Positions 1-8,528 of a stretch of DNA of 64,000 nt are shown in pieces. The stretch's first letter is position 1, and every line of letters starts with the position of its first letter. The stretch lies in the NCBI GenBank assembly GCA_963794955.1, contig CAWCGF010000005.1:93772-157771 (forward strand). Reading direction: 5' to 3'. The stretch is from JAFDVL01 sp963794955. GTDB taxonomy: Bacteria > Acidobacteriota > Blastocatellia > RBC074. The translations under genes were made by a program, and so were the position numbers. A model generated the notes under the pieces. It saw only the letters and a list, made by a program, of their open reading frames with translations. It did not search any database and was not told the origin of the DNA.

Positions 1-230
1 CCTGGGCGGCGGACGATCATCAGCGCAAGAACGCCGAAGCCGTTGAGCGGGCAGGGGCAGGCCGCATGATTTTGCAATCCGAGTTGAGCGGCGAACGATT
101 GGCAAATGAGTTATTGGTGTTGATCAGCGATGTAGAAAGATTGGCTGCAATGAGCGCCGCGAGCAAAACTTTGGCGCATCCAGATGCTGCCGCAAGAGTT
201 GTAGACATCGCAGAAAAGATTAGTTCTTAG
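1..230 (+). CDS. murG: MurG, C-terminal fragment (cut by window edge)
   Basis: Open frame from base 3 to the TAG at 228-230, about 75 residues, without a start inside the window. The peptide begins WAADDHQRKNAEAVERAGAG and ends with a PDAAARVVDIAEKI-type helix. This matches the acceptor/donor C-terminal end of UDP-N-acetylglucosamine--N-acetylmuramyl-(pentapeptide) pyrophosphoryl-undecaprenol GlcNAc transferase, which makes lipid II at the inner membrane face. MurC follows directly, the usual dcw-cluster order, which supports the call. The catalytic N-terminal part is outside the window. Confidence 0.85.
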   Translation, partial: WAADDHQRKNAEAVERAGAGRMILQSELSGERLANELLVLISDVERLAAMSAASKTLAHPDAAARVVDIAEKISS

Positions 231-293
231 TTTCGTGTTTTGAGTTTCCAGGTCAGACAAGACCCGAAACGCGAAATCCGAAACCTGAAACCT
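229..293. repeat. Heptamer-armed imperfect palindrome in front of murC
   Basis: The murG-murC gap is filled by GTTTC-type 7-base units on the left (about 229-252) and their complement, GAAAC-type units, on the right (about 264-293). The right arm reads roughly CCGAAAC, GCGAAAT, CCGAAAC, CTGAAAC and ends directly against the murC ATG. Pairing is imperfect. It has the same architecture as the elements at 8408, 12427, 17426, 24053, 35346, 37292, 47488 and 54488 but a different unit sequence. No separate ribosome binding site is obvious between it and the start codon. Confidence 0.6.
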
Positions 294-1662
294 ATGTTTA
301 GTAAGTTCCAGCAAATTCATTTCGTCGGCATCGGCGGCATCGGGATGAGCGGCATCGCCGAGGTCTTGCTCAATCTGGGCTATCGTGTGACCGGTTCGGA
401 TATGAAGCGCACAGCAATTACGGAGCGGCTGGAAAACCTGGGCGGCATCATTCACGAAGGCCATAGCGCGGCCAATATCGAAGGTGCGCACGTCATCGTC
501 ACTTCGACGGCAGTGCGCTTTGACAACCCTGAAGTGGTCGAAGCTGTACGCAAACAGATTCCGGTGATTCCGCGCGCAGAAATGCTGGCGGAACTGATGC
601 GCTTGAAATACGGCATCGCCATCGCCGGATCGCACGGCAAAACGACAACGACTTCGATGACAGCAATGGTACTAACACAAGGCGAGCTTGATCCGACGGT
701 GGTGGTCGGCGGTCGTCTGAATGCCTGGGGCAGCAATGCCAAGCTTGGCAAAGGCGATTTTATTCTGGTCGAAGCCGACGAAAGCGATAAGAGCTTTTTG
801 AAACTGTCGCCAACGATTGCGGTGGTCACAAACATAGACCGCGAACATCTGGACTTTTACAAAGACCTGGACGAAATCCAGTCGCATTTCGTCCAGTTCG
901 TCAACAAAGTTCCTTTTTACGGTGCGGTCATTATTTGCCTCGACGATCCGAACGTGCAGGCGATCATCCCGCGCATCACGCGTCGGATGATTACTTATGG
1001 AATGACGGCACAGGCGGACATTTCGGCTTCGCAAATCGAAGTGATGCACGATAGATTCGGCTCGGCTTTCAATGTCAAATATCGCGGCCAGGATTTAGGT
1101 CGTGTCAGTTTGAACGTGCCGGGCATGCACAACGTCAGCAATGCGCTGGCGGCAATTTCAGTAGGATTGGATTTGGAACTTTCGTTTGAAATCATCGCAT
1201 CTGCGCTTGAATCATTCCGTGGGGCTGAACGTCGTTTTCAAGTCAAAGGCGAGCGTTCCGATAACATTTTGGTGGTTGACGATTATGGGCATCATCCGAC
1301 AGAAATTCGCGCTACGTTGGCGGCGGCGAAATCCAGTGGTCGCCGTCTTGTCGTCCTCTTCCAACCGCACCGATACACGCGCACTGCGGCATTACGCGAA
1401 GACTTTGCGCGAAGTTTCTATGATGCAGACGTGGTGCTGCTGACGGATATTTATGCGGCCAGTGAAGAGCCGATTGAAGGCATTACGGCACAAGCTTTGG
1501 CGGAAGACATCGAACGCTTCGGGCATCGCAATGTGCGCTATATCGGCAGCGTCGAACAAGGAGCGCCAAGCATTCGCCGAAGTGGCGCAACCCGGTGATT
1601 TGGCGCTGACGCTTGGCGCAGGTAGTGTATGGAAAGCAGGAGAGGAGTTTTTAGCAAACTAA
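294..1662 (+). CDS. murC: MurC, UDP-N-acetylmuramate--L-alanine ligase, with a +1 frameshift near 1560
   Basis: ATP-dependent cytoplasmic ligase that adds L-alanine to UDP-MurNAc. The N-terminal motif GIGGIGMSGIAEVL (about residues 12-25), the ATP-binding GSHGKTTTT loop (about 112-120), the EADESD segment and VVDDYGHHPTEI all fit MurC. I chose ATG 294 because the longer frame from TTG 240 only adds the upstream repeat. The zero frame stops at 1598 with a nonsense tail after SVEQ. The +1 frame from 1561 continues RQAFAEVAQPGDL and LTLGAGSVWK, the expected MurC C terminus, to the TAA at 1660-1662. One extra G at 1560/1561 explains this. It could be a sequencing error, decay or recoding; murC is normally essential. 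Confidence 0.9.
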
Positions 1663-1668
1663 ATATTT

Positions 1669-2766
1669 ATGGCCTCATCCCCAAACAACGAAAATTCTGG
1701 TTATAGCAAGCTGGCAGAACGGCATCATCGTCGTGGTGTCAATGCAACTAGCGTAATTACAGGTGCCAAGACAACTTCAGCGCGGCGGCGCGGCTTGCCC
1801 GAAGAGTTTCAGCACGAAGCGGAAGAGCAGGATTATCAAGCACGCTATGATCAGCAATGGCGCGAGCGTAATCAGCAACGCGCAACCGAGCGGCGCGAAT
1901 CCCGGCAACGCGAGATTCATTCAGGACGTATCGAAAAACGCCCCCGCAAAACCCCAACGAGCGCCACCAACAAACGCTGGTTTTATGTCACAGTGATTGC
2001 ACTGGTGGGCGTGATTTTATTGGCTGGCGCAGTCATGACGTATAATCGGCTCTCCGGCTCACAATTCTTTGTCGTAAAAGAAATCGAATTAGAGGGCACC
2101 AAGCGCGCGTCACGTGAAGAGTTGCTGCGAATTTTGGAAGCCTATAAAACCCGTGGGTTATGGCAATTGGATTTGCAGGCAATTCGCGCAGCGGTCGAAA
2201 AGAATCCCTGGGTGCTCGAAGCGGAAATCGCGCGCGTTTTGCCGGATGCCTTGCGCGTAACAGTGCATGAACGCGAACCCGTTGCGCCGTGGCGCAACGC
2301 CAATAATTCTATCGTTTGGGTAGACCGTGATGGCCGGAGTTTAGGGGAACTTGATTTCAACAAATCGGACAAAGTTCCTCCCATTATTAGCGGCCTTGAA
2401 GAAGGCATCGGTAATGAAACCAAAGTGAATAACCGCCGCCGCATGGAACTTTATCAGCAATTGCTCAGCGAACTGGATCAAGGCAGCGCCAAGCTCTCGG
2501 AAGAAATTGACGAGATCAAATTGGATGATCCACAAGCGGTTCAACTGCATTTGCTGAGATATAACGTGGATGTGCTAATTGGTGGCAGCGAGTTTCGGGC
2601 GCACCTGGAAAAGGCCTTCAAAGTGCTGGACGCTATCGAACGCAAGGACCTTTCAACCTTGGGGTTCTATAAAATCACAGATGCCGAAAGGCTGGTCCAC
2701 GGCAATCGCATTTCTTATCTCAATGTCACGCACGCAGAACGCGTGGTGGTGGGACTCGCGGATTAA
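1669..2766 (+). CDS. ftsQ: FtsQ/DivIB cell division protein
   Basis: Bitopic divisome protein that links early and late division proteins in the periplasm. The 365 residues comprise a long basic and Gln/Arg-rich cytoplasmic tail (about 1-100, longer than in enterobacteria), one transmembrane helix (about 105-127), a POTRA domain opening with FFVVKEIELEGTKRASREEL, and a beta domain containing WVLEAEIARVLPDALRVTVHE. It starts 6 bases after the murC stop and lies 26 bases before ftsA, so the cluster is probably co-transcribed. No murB lies between murC and ftsQ, unlike many dcw clusters. Confidence 0.9.
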   Translation: MASSPNNENSGYSKLAERHHRRGVNATSVITGAKTTSARRRGLPEEFQHEAEEQDYQARYDQQWRERNQQRATERRESRQREIHSGRIEKRPRKTPTSATNKRWFYVTVIALVGVILLAGAVMTYNRLSGSQFFVVKEIELEGTKRASREELLRILEAYKTRGLWQLDLQAIRAAVEKNPWVLEAEIARVLPDALRVTVHEREPVAPWRNANNSIVWVDRDGRSLGELDFNKSDKVPPIISGLEEGIGNETKVNNRRRMELYQQLLSELDQGSAKLSEEIDEIKLDDPQAVQLHLLRYNVDVLIGGSEFRAHLEKAFKVLDAIERKDLSTLGFYKITDAERLVHGNRISYLNVTHAERVVVGLAD

Positions 2767-2792
2767 CGCCGCACCGAAAGAGGTTACTAATT

Positions 2793-4049
2793 ATGGCTAG
2801 AAAATTCTCAAACCACCTTGTCGGCCTCGACATCGGCACGACTAATGTGCGCGCCGTCATCGCCGAATCGCTCGATGGCAGGTTGGAAGTTGTCGGCATT
2901 GGCGAAGCAGAATCCAAAGGCTTGCGCAAAGGCGTGATCGTCAATCCCGATGCGGCGGTGGATTCGATCAAGCGAGCTATTGAACTAGCGGAGCGCACTT
3001 CGGGCTTGCACGCGGAAGAAGCGTTTGTAGCGCTGGGCGGTTCGCACATCAAAGGCAACAACAGCCAGGGAGTCATCGCGGTTTCTTCTCGGCACCGCGA
3101 AATTACGCGTGAAGATATTCAGCGCGTGATTGATAGCGCGTGCGCCGTTTCGATTCCTTCGGGACGTGAGATTGCCGATGTCTTGCCACAGGAATATACG
3201 GTGGACGATCAGGATGGTATTGGCGATCCACTAGGTATGCTGGGGTCGCGCTTAGCCGTTTCCGTGCGCATTATTACCAGCCCGATTGCGGCTAAACAGA
3301 ACATCGTGACCAGTGTCAATCGCGCCGGATTGATGGTGTCAGACCTGTTGTTGGCACCGTTGGCCGCCGCCGAAGCGGTATTAAATGACGAGGATCGCGA
3401 GTTTGGAACCGCTTTGGTTGACATTGGTGGAGAAACGACTAATCTGGCAATCTATCAGCGCGGTGCTGTATGGCACACTGCGGTCTTCCCGATAGGTGGT
3501 AATCATTTTACTAATGATATTGCGTTTGGTTTGCGTACTCCCATTCCTGAGGCCGAACGGATCAAGCGTGAGTTCGGTTGTACTTATCGTCAATTGATGG
3601 ATCAACAAAGCGCGGCAGAAATGATTGAAGTACCCAGTGTGGGCGGGCGCGAACCGCGGTTGCTTTCACGCGATATTTTATGTGGCATCCTAGAGCCGCG
3701 GGCCGAAGAACTGCTGACACAAGTTCAGGATGAGATTCGCGCGTCAGGTTTTGACCGACAACTATCGAGCGGCATTATTTTGACGGGGGGCGGCTCATTA
3801 TTGACGGGAATGGTGGAAGTGGCAGAGCAGATTTTCGATGCGCCTGTGCGTGTAATCGGAGCGAATGATGTAGGCAGCCCTTTTGCTGAGGTCGCAACAC
3901 CGGGCTATGCCACAGCGGTGGGATTAGCGATGTATGGGTTGCACCGTGGCGGTCAGCTTGGTCAGGTCAAGGCGGCGATGGGGCTTTCACGGGGTGTGGC
4001 TGCTGCGGCAAAGGTAAAAGGAATGTTCAGGAGCTTCTTGAATCTTTAG
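2793..4049 (+). CDS. ftsA: FtsA, actin-like division protein
   Basis: Actin-fold ATPase that tethers FtsZ to the membrane. The 418-residue protein opens with VGLDIGTTNVRAVIAE (phosphate 1), contains a 1C-type subdomain around GGSHIKGNNSQG, the phosphate 2 motif ALVDIGGETTNLAIY and the adenosine motif IILTGGGSLL. The end, KVKGMFRSFLNL, is a short amphipathic membrane-targeting helix as expected for FtsA. It starts 26 bases after ftsQ with GAGG-like sequence (aaagaggtt) upstream. A 435-base gap separates it from ftsZ. Confidence 0.95.
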   Translation: MARKFSNHLVGLDIGTTNVRAVIAESLDGRLEVVGIGEAESKGLRKGVIVNPDAAVDSIKRAIELAERTSGLHAEEAFVALGGSHIKGNNSQGVIAVSSRHREITREDIQRVIDSACAVSIPSGREIADVLPQEYTVDDQDGIGDPLGMLGSRLAVSVRIITSPIAAKQNIVTSVNRAGLMVSDLLLAPLAAAEAVLNDEDREFGTALVDIGGETTNLAIYQRGAVWHTAVFPIGGNHFTNDIAFGLRTPIPEAERIKREFGCTYRQLMDQQSAAEMIEVPSVGGREPRLLSRDILCGILEPRAEELLTQVQDEIRASGFDRQLSSGIILTGGGSLLTGMVEVAEQIFDAPVRVIGANDVGSPFAEVATPGYATAVGLAMYGLHRGGQLGQVKAAMGLSRGVAAAAKVKGMFRSFLNL

Positions 4050-4103
4050 GAGCACCTCATTTTCTCCTTTGCTGATGCATAAGTTTGTCTTTGAAAAGCA
4101 TAA

Positions 4104-4124
4104 AATCGCTTTATTTAAGCGATT
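4104..4124. other. Perfect 8-bp stem hairpin downstream of ftsA
   Basis: AATCGCTT and AAGCGATT are exact inverted copies separated by 5 bases. An A-run follows on the plus strand, so it lacks the U-tract of an intrinsic terminator in either direction. It could be an operator or an mRNA 3' end stabiliser. Confidence 0.45.
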
Positions 4125-4169
4125 GATTAAAAAAAGTTGCGATGAAGGGTCAGTTTGCTTGAGTTGCAC

Positions 4170-4197
4170 TTGGCAAATCTAGATGTTGTGCTAAAAT
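4170..4197 (+). promoter_or_regulatory. Predicted sigma70-type promoter for ftsZ
   Basis: TTGGCA (4170-4175), a 16-base spacer and TAAAAT (4192-4197), with a TGC immediately before the -10 that fits an extended -10. The position within an A+T-rich gap directly upstream of ftsZ supports separate expression of ftsZ from the upstream division genes. Confidence 0.45.
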
Positions 4198-4484
4198 CCG
4201 CAATCGCATACAAGATGACGCATTAAAACAATTTCTCGCTCATCAATGCGAATGGCCTTTTAACAGCCACTCAATCTCACGATTTGTTGTATTTCAATTA
4301 TTGACAAGCCTCGACCCCAAGACTTCTTTCCGATCTGAGCGATTACGGTTAAAGATGAAGAAAAACTTACTACATATTTATCGTAATATACCTGCTCCCT
4401 TAGCTGAGTTGGAAAGAAGAAAAAAACTAACTAACTTAAATGAGGCATGTTTTTCAAACTTGCTAGTAATGCAGGAGGCGCAGG

Positions 4485-5621
4485 ATGGCAATAGATGATC
4501 GCCAAGGATTAGACATCAGCTTTGATGAAGATCCTCCCACTTCAGGAGCGCGAATCAAGGTGATCGGTGTGGGCGGCGGCGGCGGCAATGCTGTCAATCA
4601 CATGATTGATGCCCGTATTGAGGGCATTGATTTTCTGGTTGCAAACACTGATGCACAAGCGCTAAAACGCTCCTTTGCCCCGATTAAATTACAAATTGGC
4701 TCGCGGCTCACCAAAGGATTAGGGGCAGGCGCAAATCCTGACATCGGACGAGATGCTGCCCTTGAAGATACCGATAAAATTCTGGAAGCGCTCGACGGCG
4801 CGGACATGGTTTTCGTTACGGTTGGCATGGGAGGTGGAACCGGAACAGGGGCGGCCCCGATTATTGCTTCGCTGGCAGTGGAACTAGGTGCGCTCACGGT
4901 TGCCGTCGTCACAAAGCCCTTTCCTTTTGAAGGCCGACGCCGCATGCAGCAAGCCGACTTGGGTTTGCAAGAGTTGCGTTCTGTGGTTGATACGCTTATT
5001 ACCATCCCGAACGAGCGGCTTAAGCAAACGGTAGATCGGAATATGACACTCTCGGATTCTTTCCGGATGGCAGATGATGTGCTGCGGCAAGCCGTCCAAG
5101 GCATTTCAGATTTGATTACCGTGCCTGGCTTTATTAACGTTGACTTTGCCGATGTGAAATCCATTATGCAGGGCATGGGCATTGCCTTAATGGGAACCGG
5201 TCATTCAGTCGGCGATAATCGCGCGCAAGAAGCCACCCAACGCGCAATTTCCAGTCCGCTGCTCGAAGAAGCCACGATTCAAGGAGCGAAAGGCGTACTT
5301 GTGAATATCACGGGAGGAGCCGATTTGACTCTTTTTGAAGTGGATGAGGCAATGCAAATTATCCACGATGAAGCCGACCCAGATGCCAATATTATTTTTG
5401 GCACGGTGACAGACGAGCGGCTGCAAAACGAAATGAAGATCACTGTTATTGCCACGGGCTTTGAGAAGGCGAAAGCTGCCGAAAATTTACATAACTTCCC
5501 GGTACGGCAAAACACGGCGTCTCCTTCCACGCCGCGTGTTGTAGGGACCATCAATCCTGCTCCCGCCGCGCGTCAGGAAGATTATGATACGCCAGCGTAT
5601 ATCCGTAAAAAGGCAGATTAA
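4485..5621 (+). CDS. ftsZ: FtsZ, tubulin-like division GTPase
   Basis: Polymerising GTPase that forms the cytokinetic ring. The 378 residues include IKVIGVGGGGGNAVNHM near the N terminus, the tubulin signature GGGTGTGAAP (about residues 117-126), the T7 loop region NVDFADVKSIM and the conserved C-terminal peptide DTPAYIRKKAD, which binds FtsA. The linker before the peptide is short, about 40 residues. GGAGG lies 8 bases before the ATG. The protein looks complete and conventional. Confidence 0.97.
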   Translation: MAIDDRQGLDISFDEDPPTSGARIKVIGVGGGGGNAVNHMIDARIEGIDFLVANTDAQALKRSFAPIKLQIGSRLTKGLGAGANPDIGRDAALEDTDKILEALDGADMVFVTVGMGGGTGTGAAPIIASLAVELGALTVAVVTKPFPFEGRRRMQQADLGLQELRSVVDTLITIPNERLKQTVDRNMTLSDSFRMADDVLRQAVQGISDLITVPGFINVDFADVKSIMQGMGIALMGTGHSVGDNRAQEATQRAISSPLLEEATIQGAKGVLVNITGGADLTLFEVDEAMQIIHDEADPDANIIFGTVTDERLQNEMKITVIATGFEKAKAAENLHNFPVRQNTASPSTPRVVGTINPAPAARQEDYDTPAYIRKKAD

Positions 5622-6039
5622 CTTCCTACGGAACTAACGAGAATTCAGCGGTCACGAAAACTAAAACAAATAAGCTGGGAGTTGAAATTAAAGCTCGCGG
5701 CTTGCACTTGGTGTTTAATGTAAGATAGCATAGGGCTACCCATTGAACAGTAGTGCCGCCTATCGTATTGGCGCGAGGCTTGGCGCCAACGATGATTCCT
5801 GCATCTTACAGATGCTCGCACGAGTAATGTCTTGAAGTAACCTTTGGGACGAGCGGTTAGTCACCTCACACGCTATCGAAATGGCAGAGCCTCTGTCGTA
5901 ACCAAGCGCGGCTCAAGCACGTATCAAGCAAACTCTCTGGGGCAGATGAAAAATGTATTATGAGCGAGTTACTAGGGTGGATCGCTCATCGCAGCTTATC
6001 TTTCCCATTCCATGAAATAATGCAAAAGGAGACCTTACA
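5622..6039. other. 418-bp hairpin-rich region without a gene, upstream of the Hfq-like gene
   Basis: No supported open frame. Three clear inverted repeats are visible: 5762-5793 (7-bp perfect stem TTGGCGC/GCGCCAA extended by ATCG/CGAT across a 2-base bulge), 5801-5815 (GCATCT/AGATGC with a 3-base loop) and 5960-5989 (ATGAGCGA/TCGCTCAT, 14-base loop). The first two, 7 bases apart, suggest a folded RNA, either a separate small RNA or a long leader of the downstream gene. I could not match it to 6S, tmRNA, SRP RNA, RNase P RNA or a riboswitch class from motifs. Confidence 0.45.
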
Positions 6040-6402
6040 TTGAACAGGAAGTTAATTCGCACCACATTGGCTGAAGTCAAAGAACGTGAAGCGCAGGTGC
6101 ATGCAGCGCGGGCAGCGCATCATACGTCACAACAATCGTCGCAACAATCGGCAGCGGCGGCGGCGCAGCGCAAAAAAGTTCCACCGGAGCAAACTAACGC
6201 AGAGAGCTTCTATTATAAGAAGCAAATGGATGCCCATACACCGATGGTGATTGTGCTCCAAGATGGAGAAACGCTGCATGGCTCGATTGAATGGTATGAC
6301 AAAAACAGCCTCAAACTGAATCGGCAGGAGGGACCGAACCTGTTGATTCTCAAACACAATATCAAGTACCTCTACAAAGACTCAGAGACCGCCAAGAAAT
6401 AG
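6040..6402 (+). CDS. Hfq/Sm-like RNA-binding protein with a long N-terminal extension
   Basis: 120 residues. Residues about 57-115 resemble the Hfq Sm fold: MVIVLQDGETLHGSIEWYDKNSLKL corresponds in part to Sm1, and LILKHNIKYLYK resembles the Hfq Sm2 motif (YKHAI). Residues 1-55 form a Gln/Ala-rich, charged, probably disordered extension absent from classical Hfq. I chose the TTG at 6040 because AGGAGA lies 7 bases before it and no ATG occurs until residue 63. A second Hfq-like protein lies at 22751-23086. A role in small-RNA regulation is inferred from the fold only. Confidence 0.75.
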   Translation: MNRKLIRTTLAEVKEREAQVHAARAAHHTSQQSSQQSAAAAAQRKKVPPEQTNAESFYYKKQMDAHTPMVIVLQDGETLHGSIEWYDKNSLKLNRQEGPNLLILKHNIKYLYKDSETAKK

Positions 6403-6444
6403 TCTCGTAGTCGTTCGAGAATCAGACGACTTGCATGCCGCCCT

Positions 6445-7479
6445 ATGACCTTGCCCAGCAGTAATGAACAAAAGGCACTGCGGCCACGCATCGGTATTAC
6501 GATAGGTGACCCCGCAGGTATTGGTCCTGAGGTTGCACTCAAAGCCTCCTCTAGTGAAGATGTTTTAGCTGTTTGTCTTCCCATACTAATTGGCGATGCC
6601 CAATATCTCACCTCTTGGGCGCAGGCTTTCCAGCTTTCTTGTGGTTTTGAAATTATCCATTCCGGCGAGTCAGTTGCTACCAACGCTGACGTTCCTCTGA
6701 TTTACAGCTTGAACAATCTTCCCGCCTCTCTTGTAATGGGGAGGGAGCAAGCTCTGGCTGGTCGTGCCGCAGGCGAATACATCGAAGCCGCCGTGCAATT
6801 ATGTCAAGCTGGAGAAATTGACGCAGTAGTGACAGCGCCGCTCAATAAAAGTGCGCTGCATTTAGGCGGGTATCCTTTTCCCGGTCATACCGAGATGTTC
6901 GCGCACCTGACAGGCACCGAAGACTACGCTATGTCTTTCGTTGCGCCGAATCTGCGAGTCGCCTTATTGACCACGCACTTGCCGCTGGCGGAAGTCCCGG
7001 CTCAGGTAAAAAAAGAACCGCTGGAAAAATTGCTACGCTTGGTGCAGCGGGAATTGTTGCGGCTGGGGTTCGCCAAGCCGCGCATTGCTGTCGCGGCCTT
7101 GAACCCGCACGGCGGCGAGGGAGGCTTATTTGGCCAGGAAGAAGCCACCGAAATGTTGCCCGCCATTGAAGCCTGCCGCAATAAGCATGGAATAGATGTC
7201 ACTGGGCCGTTTTCCGGCGACACGATTTTTTTGCGAGCGGCGCGTGGTGAATTTGATATGGTGATTTCCTGCTACCACGACCAAGGCTTGATTCCGATCA
7301 AATGCTTTGCCTTTGGTGAAGCCGTTAATGTAACGCTAGGCTTACCGTTTATTCGCACTTCCGTAGATCACGGCACAGGCTTCGACATCGCGGGACAAGG
7401 CAAAGCCAATCCTGCGAGCATGATTACAGCCATCAAACTAGCCGTAGAGTTATGGCAGCAGCGCAAAAATGCCAATTAA
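6445..7479 (+). CDS. pdxA: PdxA, 4-hydroxythreonine-4-phosphate dehydrogenase
   Basis: NAD-dependent cytoplasmic enzyme of the DXP-dependent pyridoxal phosphate pathway, oxidising 4-phosphohydroxy-L-threonine. The 344 residues are family length. Signatures are IGITIGDPAGIGPEV at the N terminus, FPGHTEMFAHLTG (substrate and metal His), GPFSGDTIFLRA, CYHDQGLIPIK and the terminal SVDHGTGFDIAGQG. It opens a cofactor group with nadC and birA. The gap from the Hfq-like gene is 42 bases, so it may share its transcript. Confidence 0.95.
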   Translation: MTLPSSNEQKALRPRIGITIGDPAGIGPEVALKASSSEDVLAVCLPILIGDAQYLTSWAQAFQLSCGFEIIHSGESVATNADVPLIYSLNNLPASLVMGREQALAGRAAGEYIEAAVQLCQAGEIDAVVTAPLNKSALHLGGYPFPGHTEMFAHLTGTEDYAMSFVAPNLRVALLTTHLPLAEVPAQVKKEPLEKLLRLVQRELLRLGFAKPRIAVAALNPHGGEGGLFGQEEATEMLPAIEACRNKHGIDVTGPFSGDTIFLRAARGEFDMVISCYHDQGLIPIKCFAFGEAVNVTLGLPFIRTSVDHGTGFDIAGQGKANPASMITAIKLAVELWQQRKNAN

Positions 7480-7551
7480 AGCTCGCTTCCATCCTCAGAT
7501 TTTAGAGCGAGGCTTGTAACTTCTTTGCGGTTGGGGCATAAATCACAAGCT

Positions 7552-8418
7552 ATGATTCTTCCGCTTGACCCTGATTATATTTATGAAGCCGTCGAACGCG
7601 CCTTGCTCGAAGACCTGGGCCGTGGCGACATTACTTCGCGGTCTACCATTCGCACGACGGCGCGCGGTGCTGGCAGCTTTCTGGCTAAACAGGATTTGGT
7701 GCTGGCAGGCATTGAAGTCGCTGATGCGGTTTTCAGTTGGTTCGACATCGAAACCCAGATTCAATCCATGGCGAATGACGGCGATGGAATTAAGGCGGGT
7801 AAAGTGTTTGCGCGTGTCGCAGGTGAAGCGCAAACGCTACTGGCTGCAGAACGCACCGCGCTAAACTTCCTACAACATCTTTCTGGCATCGCGACGAAAA
7901 CCAGACTATTTGTAGATGCGATTGCCGGCACGGACGCGCAAATCGTAGATACTCGCAAGACCGTGCCAGGCCTGCGAATGCTGGAAAAATATGCTGTCAC
8001 CTGCGGCGGAGGTCGCAATCACCGCCTCGGCTTGGACGATGGCGTGCTGATTAAGGATAATCACATTGTCTTAGCTGGCGGCCTTGATGAAGCCGTGCGA
8101 CGTGCGCGCGAAGTCGTTGGCCACTTGCACAAAATCGAAGTCGAAACCGCCTCGCTCGACCAAGTCAAACAAGCGCTGCAAGCCAATGCGGACATCATCA
8201 TGCTCGACAATATGACGCCCGCTCAGGTCAGTGAATGCGTCGCTGTTGTCAAAGCTTCGTCGTCTGAAGATCGGCGTGCCTTGACCGAAGCCTCTGGTGG
8301 CATCACGCTCGACAACGTGCGCGCGTATGCGGAAGCGGGCGTGGATTTGATTTCGATTGGCGCAATCACCCATTCTGCGCCCGCAGTAGACATTAGCTTT
8401 AAGATCAAAACCAGTTGA
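7552..8418 (+). CDS. nadC: NadC, quinolinate phosphoribosyltransferase
   Basis: Converts quinolinate and PRPP to nicotinate mononucleotide in de novo NAD synthesis. I chose ATG 7552, giving 288 residues; a TTG at 7525 adds nine residues without family similarity. The N-terminal EDLGRGDITS, the RTALNFLQHLSGIAT segment, RKTVPGLRMLEKYAV followed by CGGGRNHRLGLDDGVLIKDNH, and the C-terminal ASGGITLDNVRAYAEAGVD are characteristic of NadC. The gene follows pdxA by 72 bases, with no obvious strong ribosome binding site. Confidence 0.95.
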   Translation: MILPLDPDYIYEAVERALLEDLGRGDITSRSTIRTTARGAGSFLAKQDLVLAGIEVADAVFSWFDIETQIQSMANDGDGIKAGKVFARVAGEAQTLLAAERTALNFLQHLSGIATKTRLFVDAIAGTDAQIVDTRKTVPGLRMLEKYAVTCGGGRNHRLGLDDGVLIKDNHIVLAGGLDEAVRRAREVVGHLHKIEVETASLDQVKQALQANADIIMLDNMTPAQVSECVAVVKASSSEDRRALTEASGGITLDNVRAYAEAGVDLISIGAITHSAPAVDISFKIKTS

Positions 8419-8528
8419 TTGCGGTGAACCCTGGATTGTAAATTTAAACTCGCCTTCTTTGCCTAACGCCATGCAAACGCACGACCCAGACTCTTTACAA
8501 TCCGCAATCCGCAATCCGCAATCCGCAA
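8408..8528. repeat. Heptamer-armed palindrome at the birA start, with four CAATCCG units
   Basis: Four perfect tandem copies of CAATCCG occupy 8498-8525. Just upstream GGATTGTAAA (about 8432) and TTTACAATCC (about 8494) form a 10-bp perfect inverted repeat, and further left a GATTGCGG unit complements the heptamers again. The palindrome therefore encloses the first in-frame ATG of birA (8471). Because 7 is not a multiple of 3, a gain or loss of one unit would change the frame between that ATG and the enzyme body. Confidence 0.7.

Larger units (their letters stand above)
4050..4484. other. 435-bp ftsA-ftsZ intergenic region
   Basis: No convincing gene. The sequence is clearly more A+T-rich than its surroundings. 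It holds the hairpin at 4104-4124, a promoter-like pair at 4170-4197, an isolated TTGACA at 4301 without a good -10 partner, and a GGAGG-type ribosome binding site (gcaggaggcgcagg) just before ftsZ. The leader of ftsZ would be almost 290 bases if the promoter is used. A short frame starting at 4301 overlaps ftsZ and has no coding character. Confidence 0.5.

Noticed and set aside
4301..4498. A small protein overlapping the start of ftsZ
   Set aside because: No ribosome binding site, low-complexity Lys-rich end, and it overlaps the clearly placed ftsZ start.
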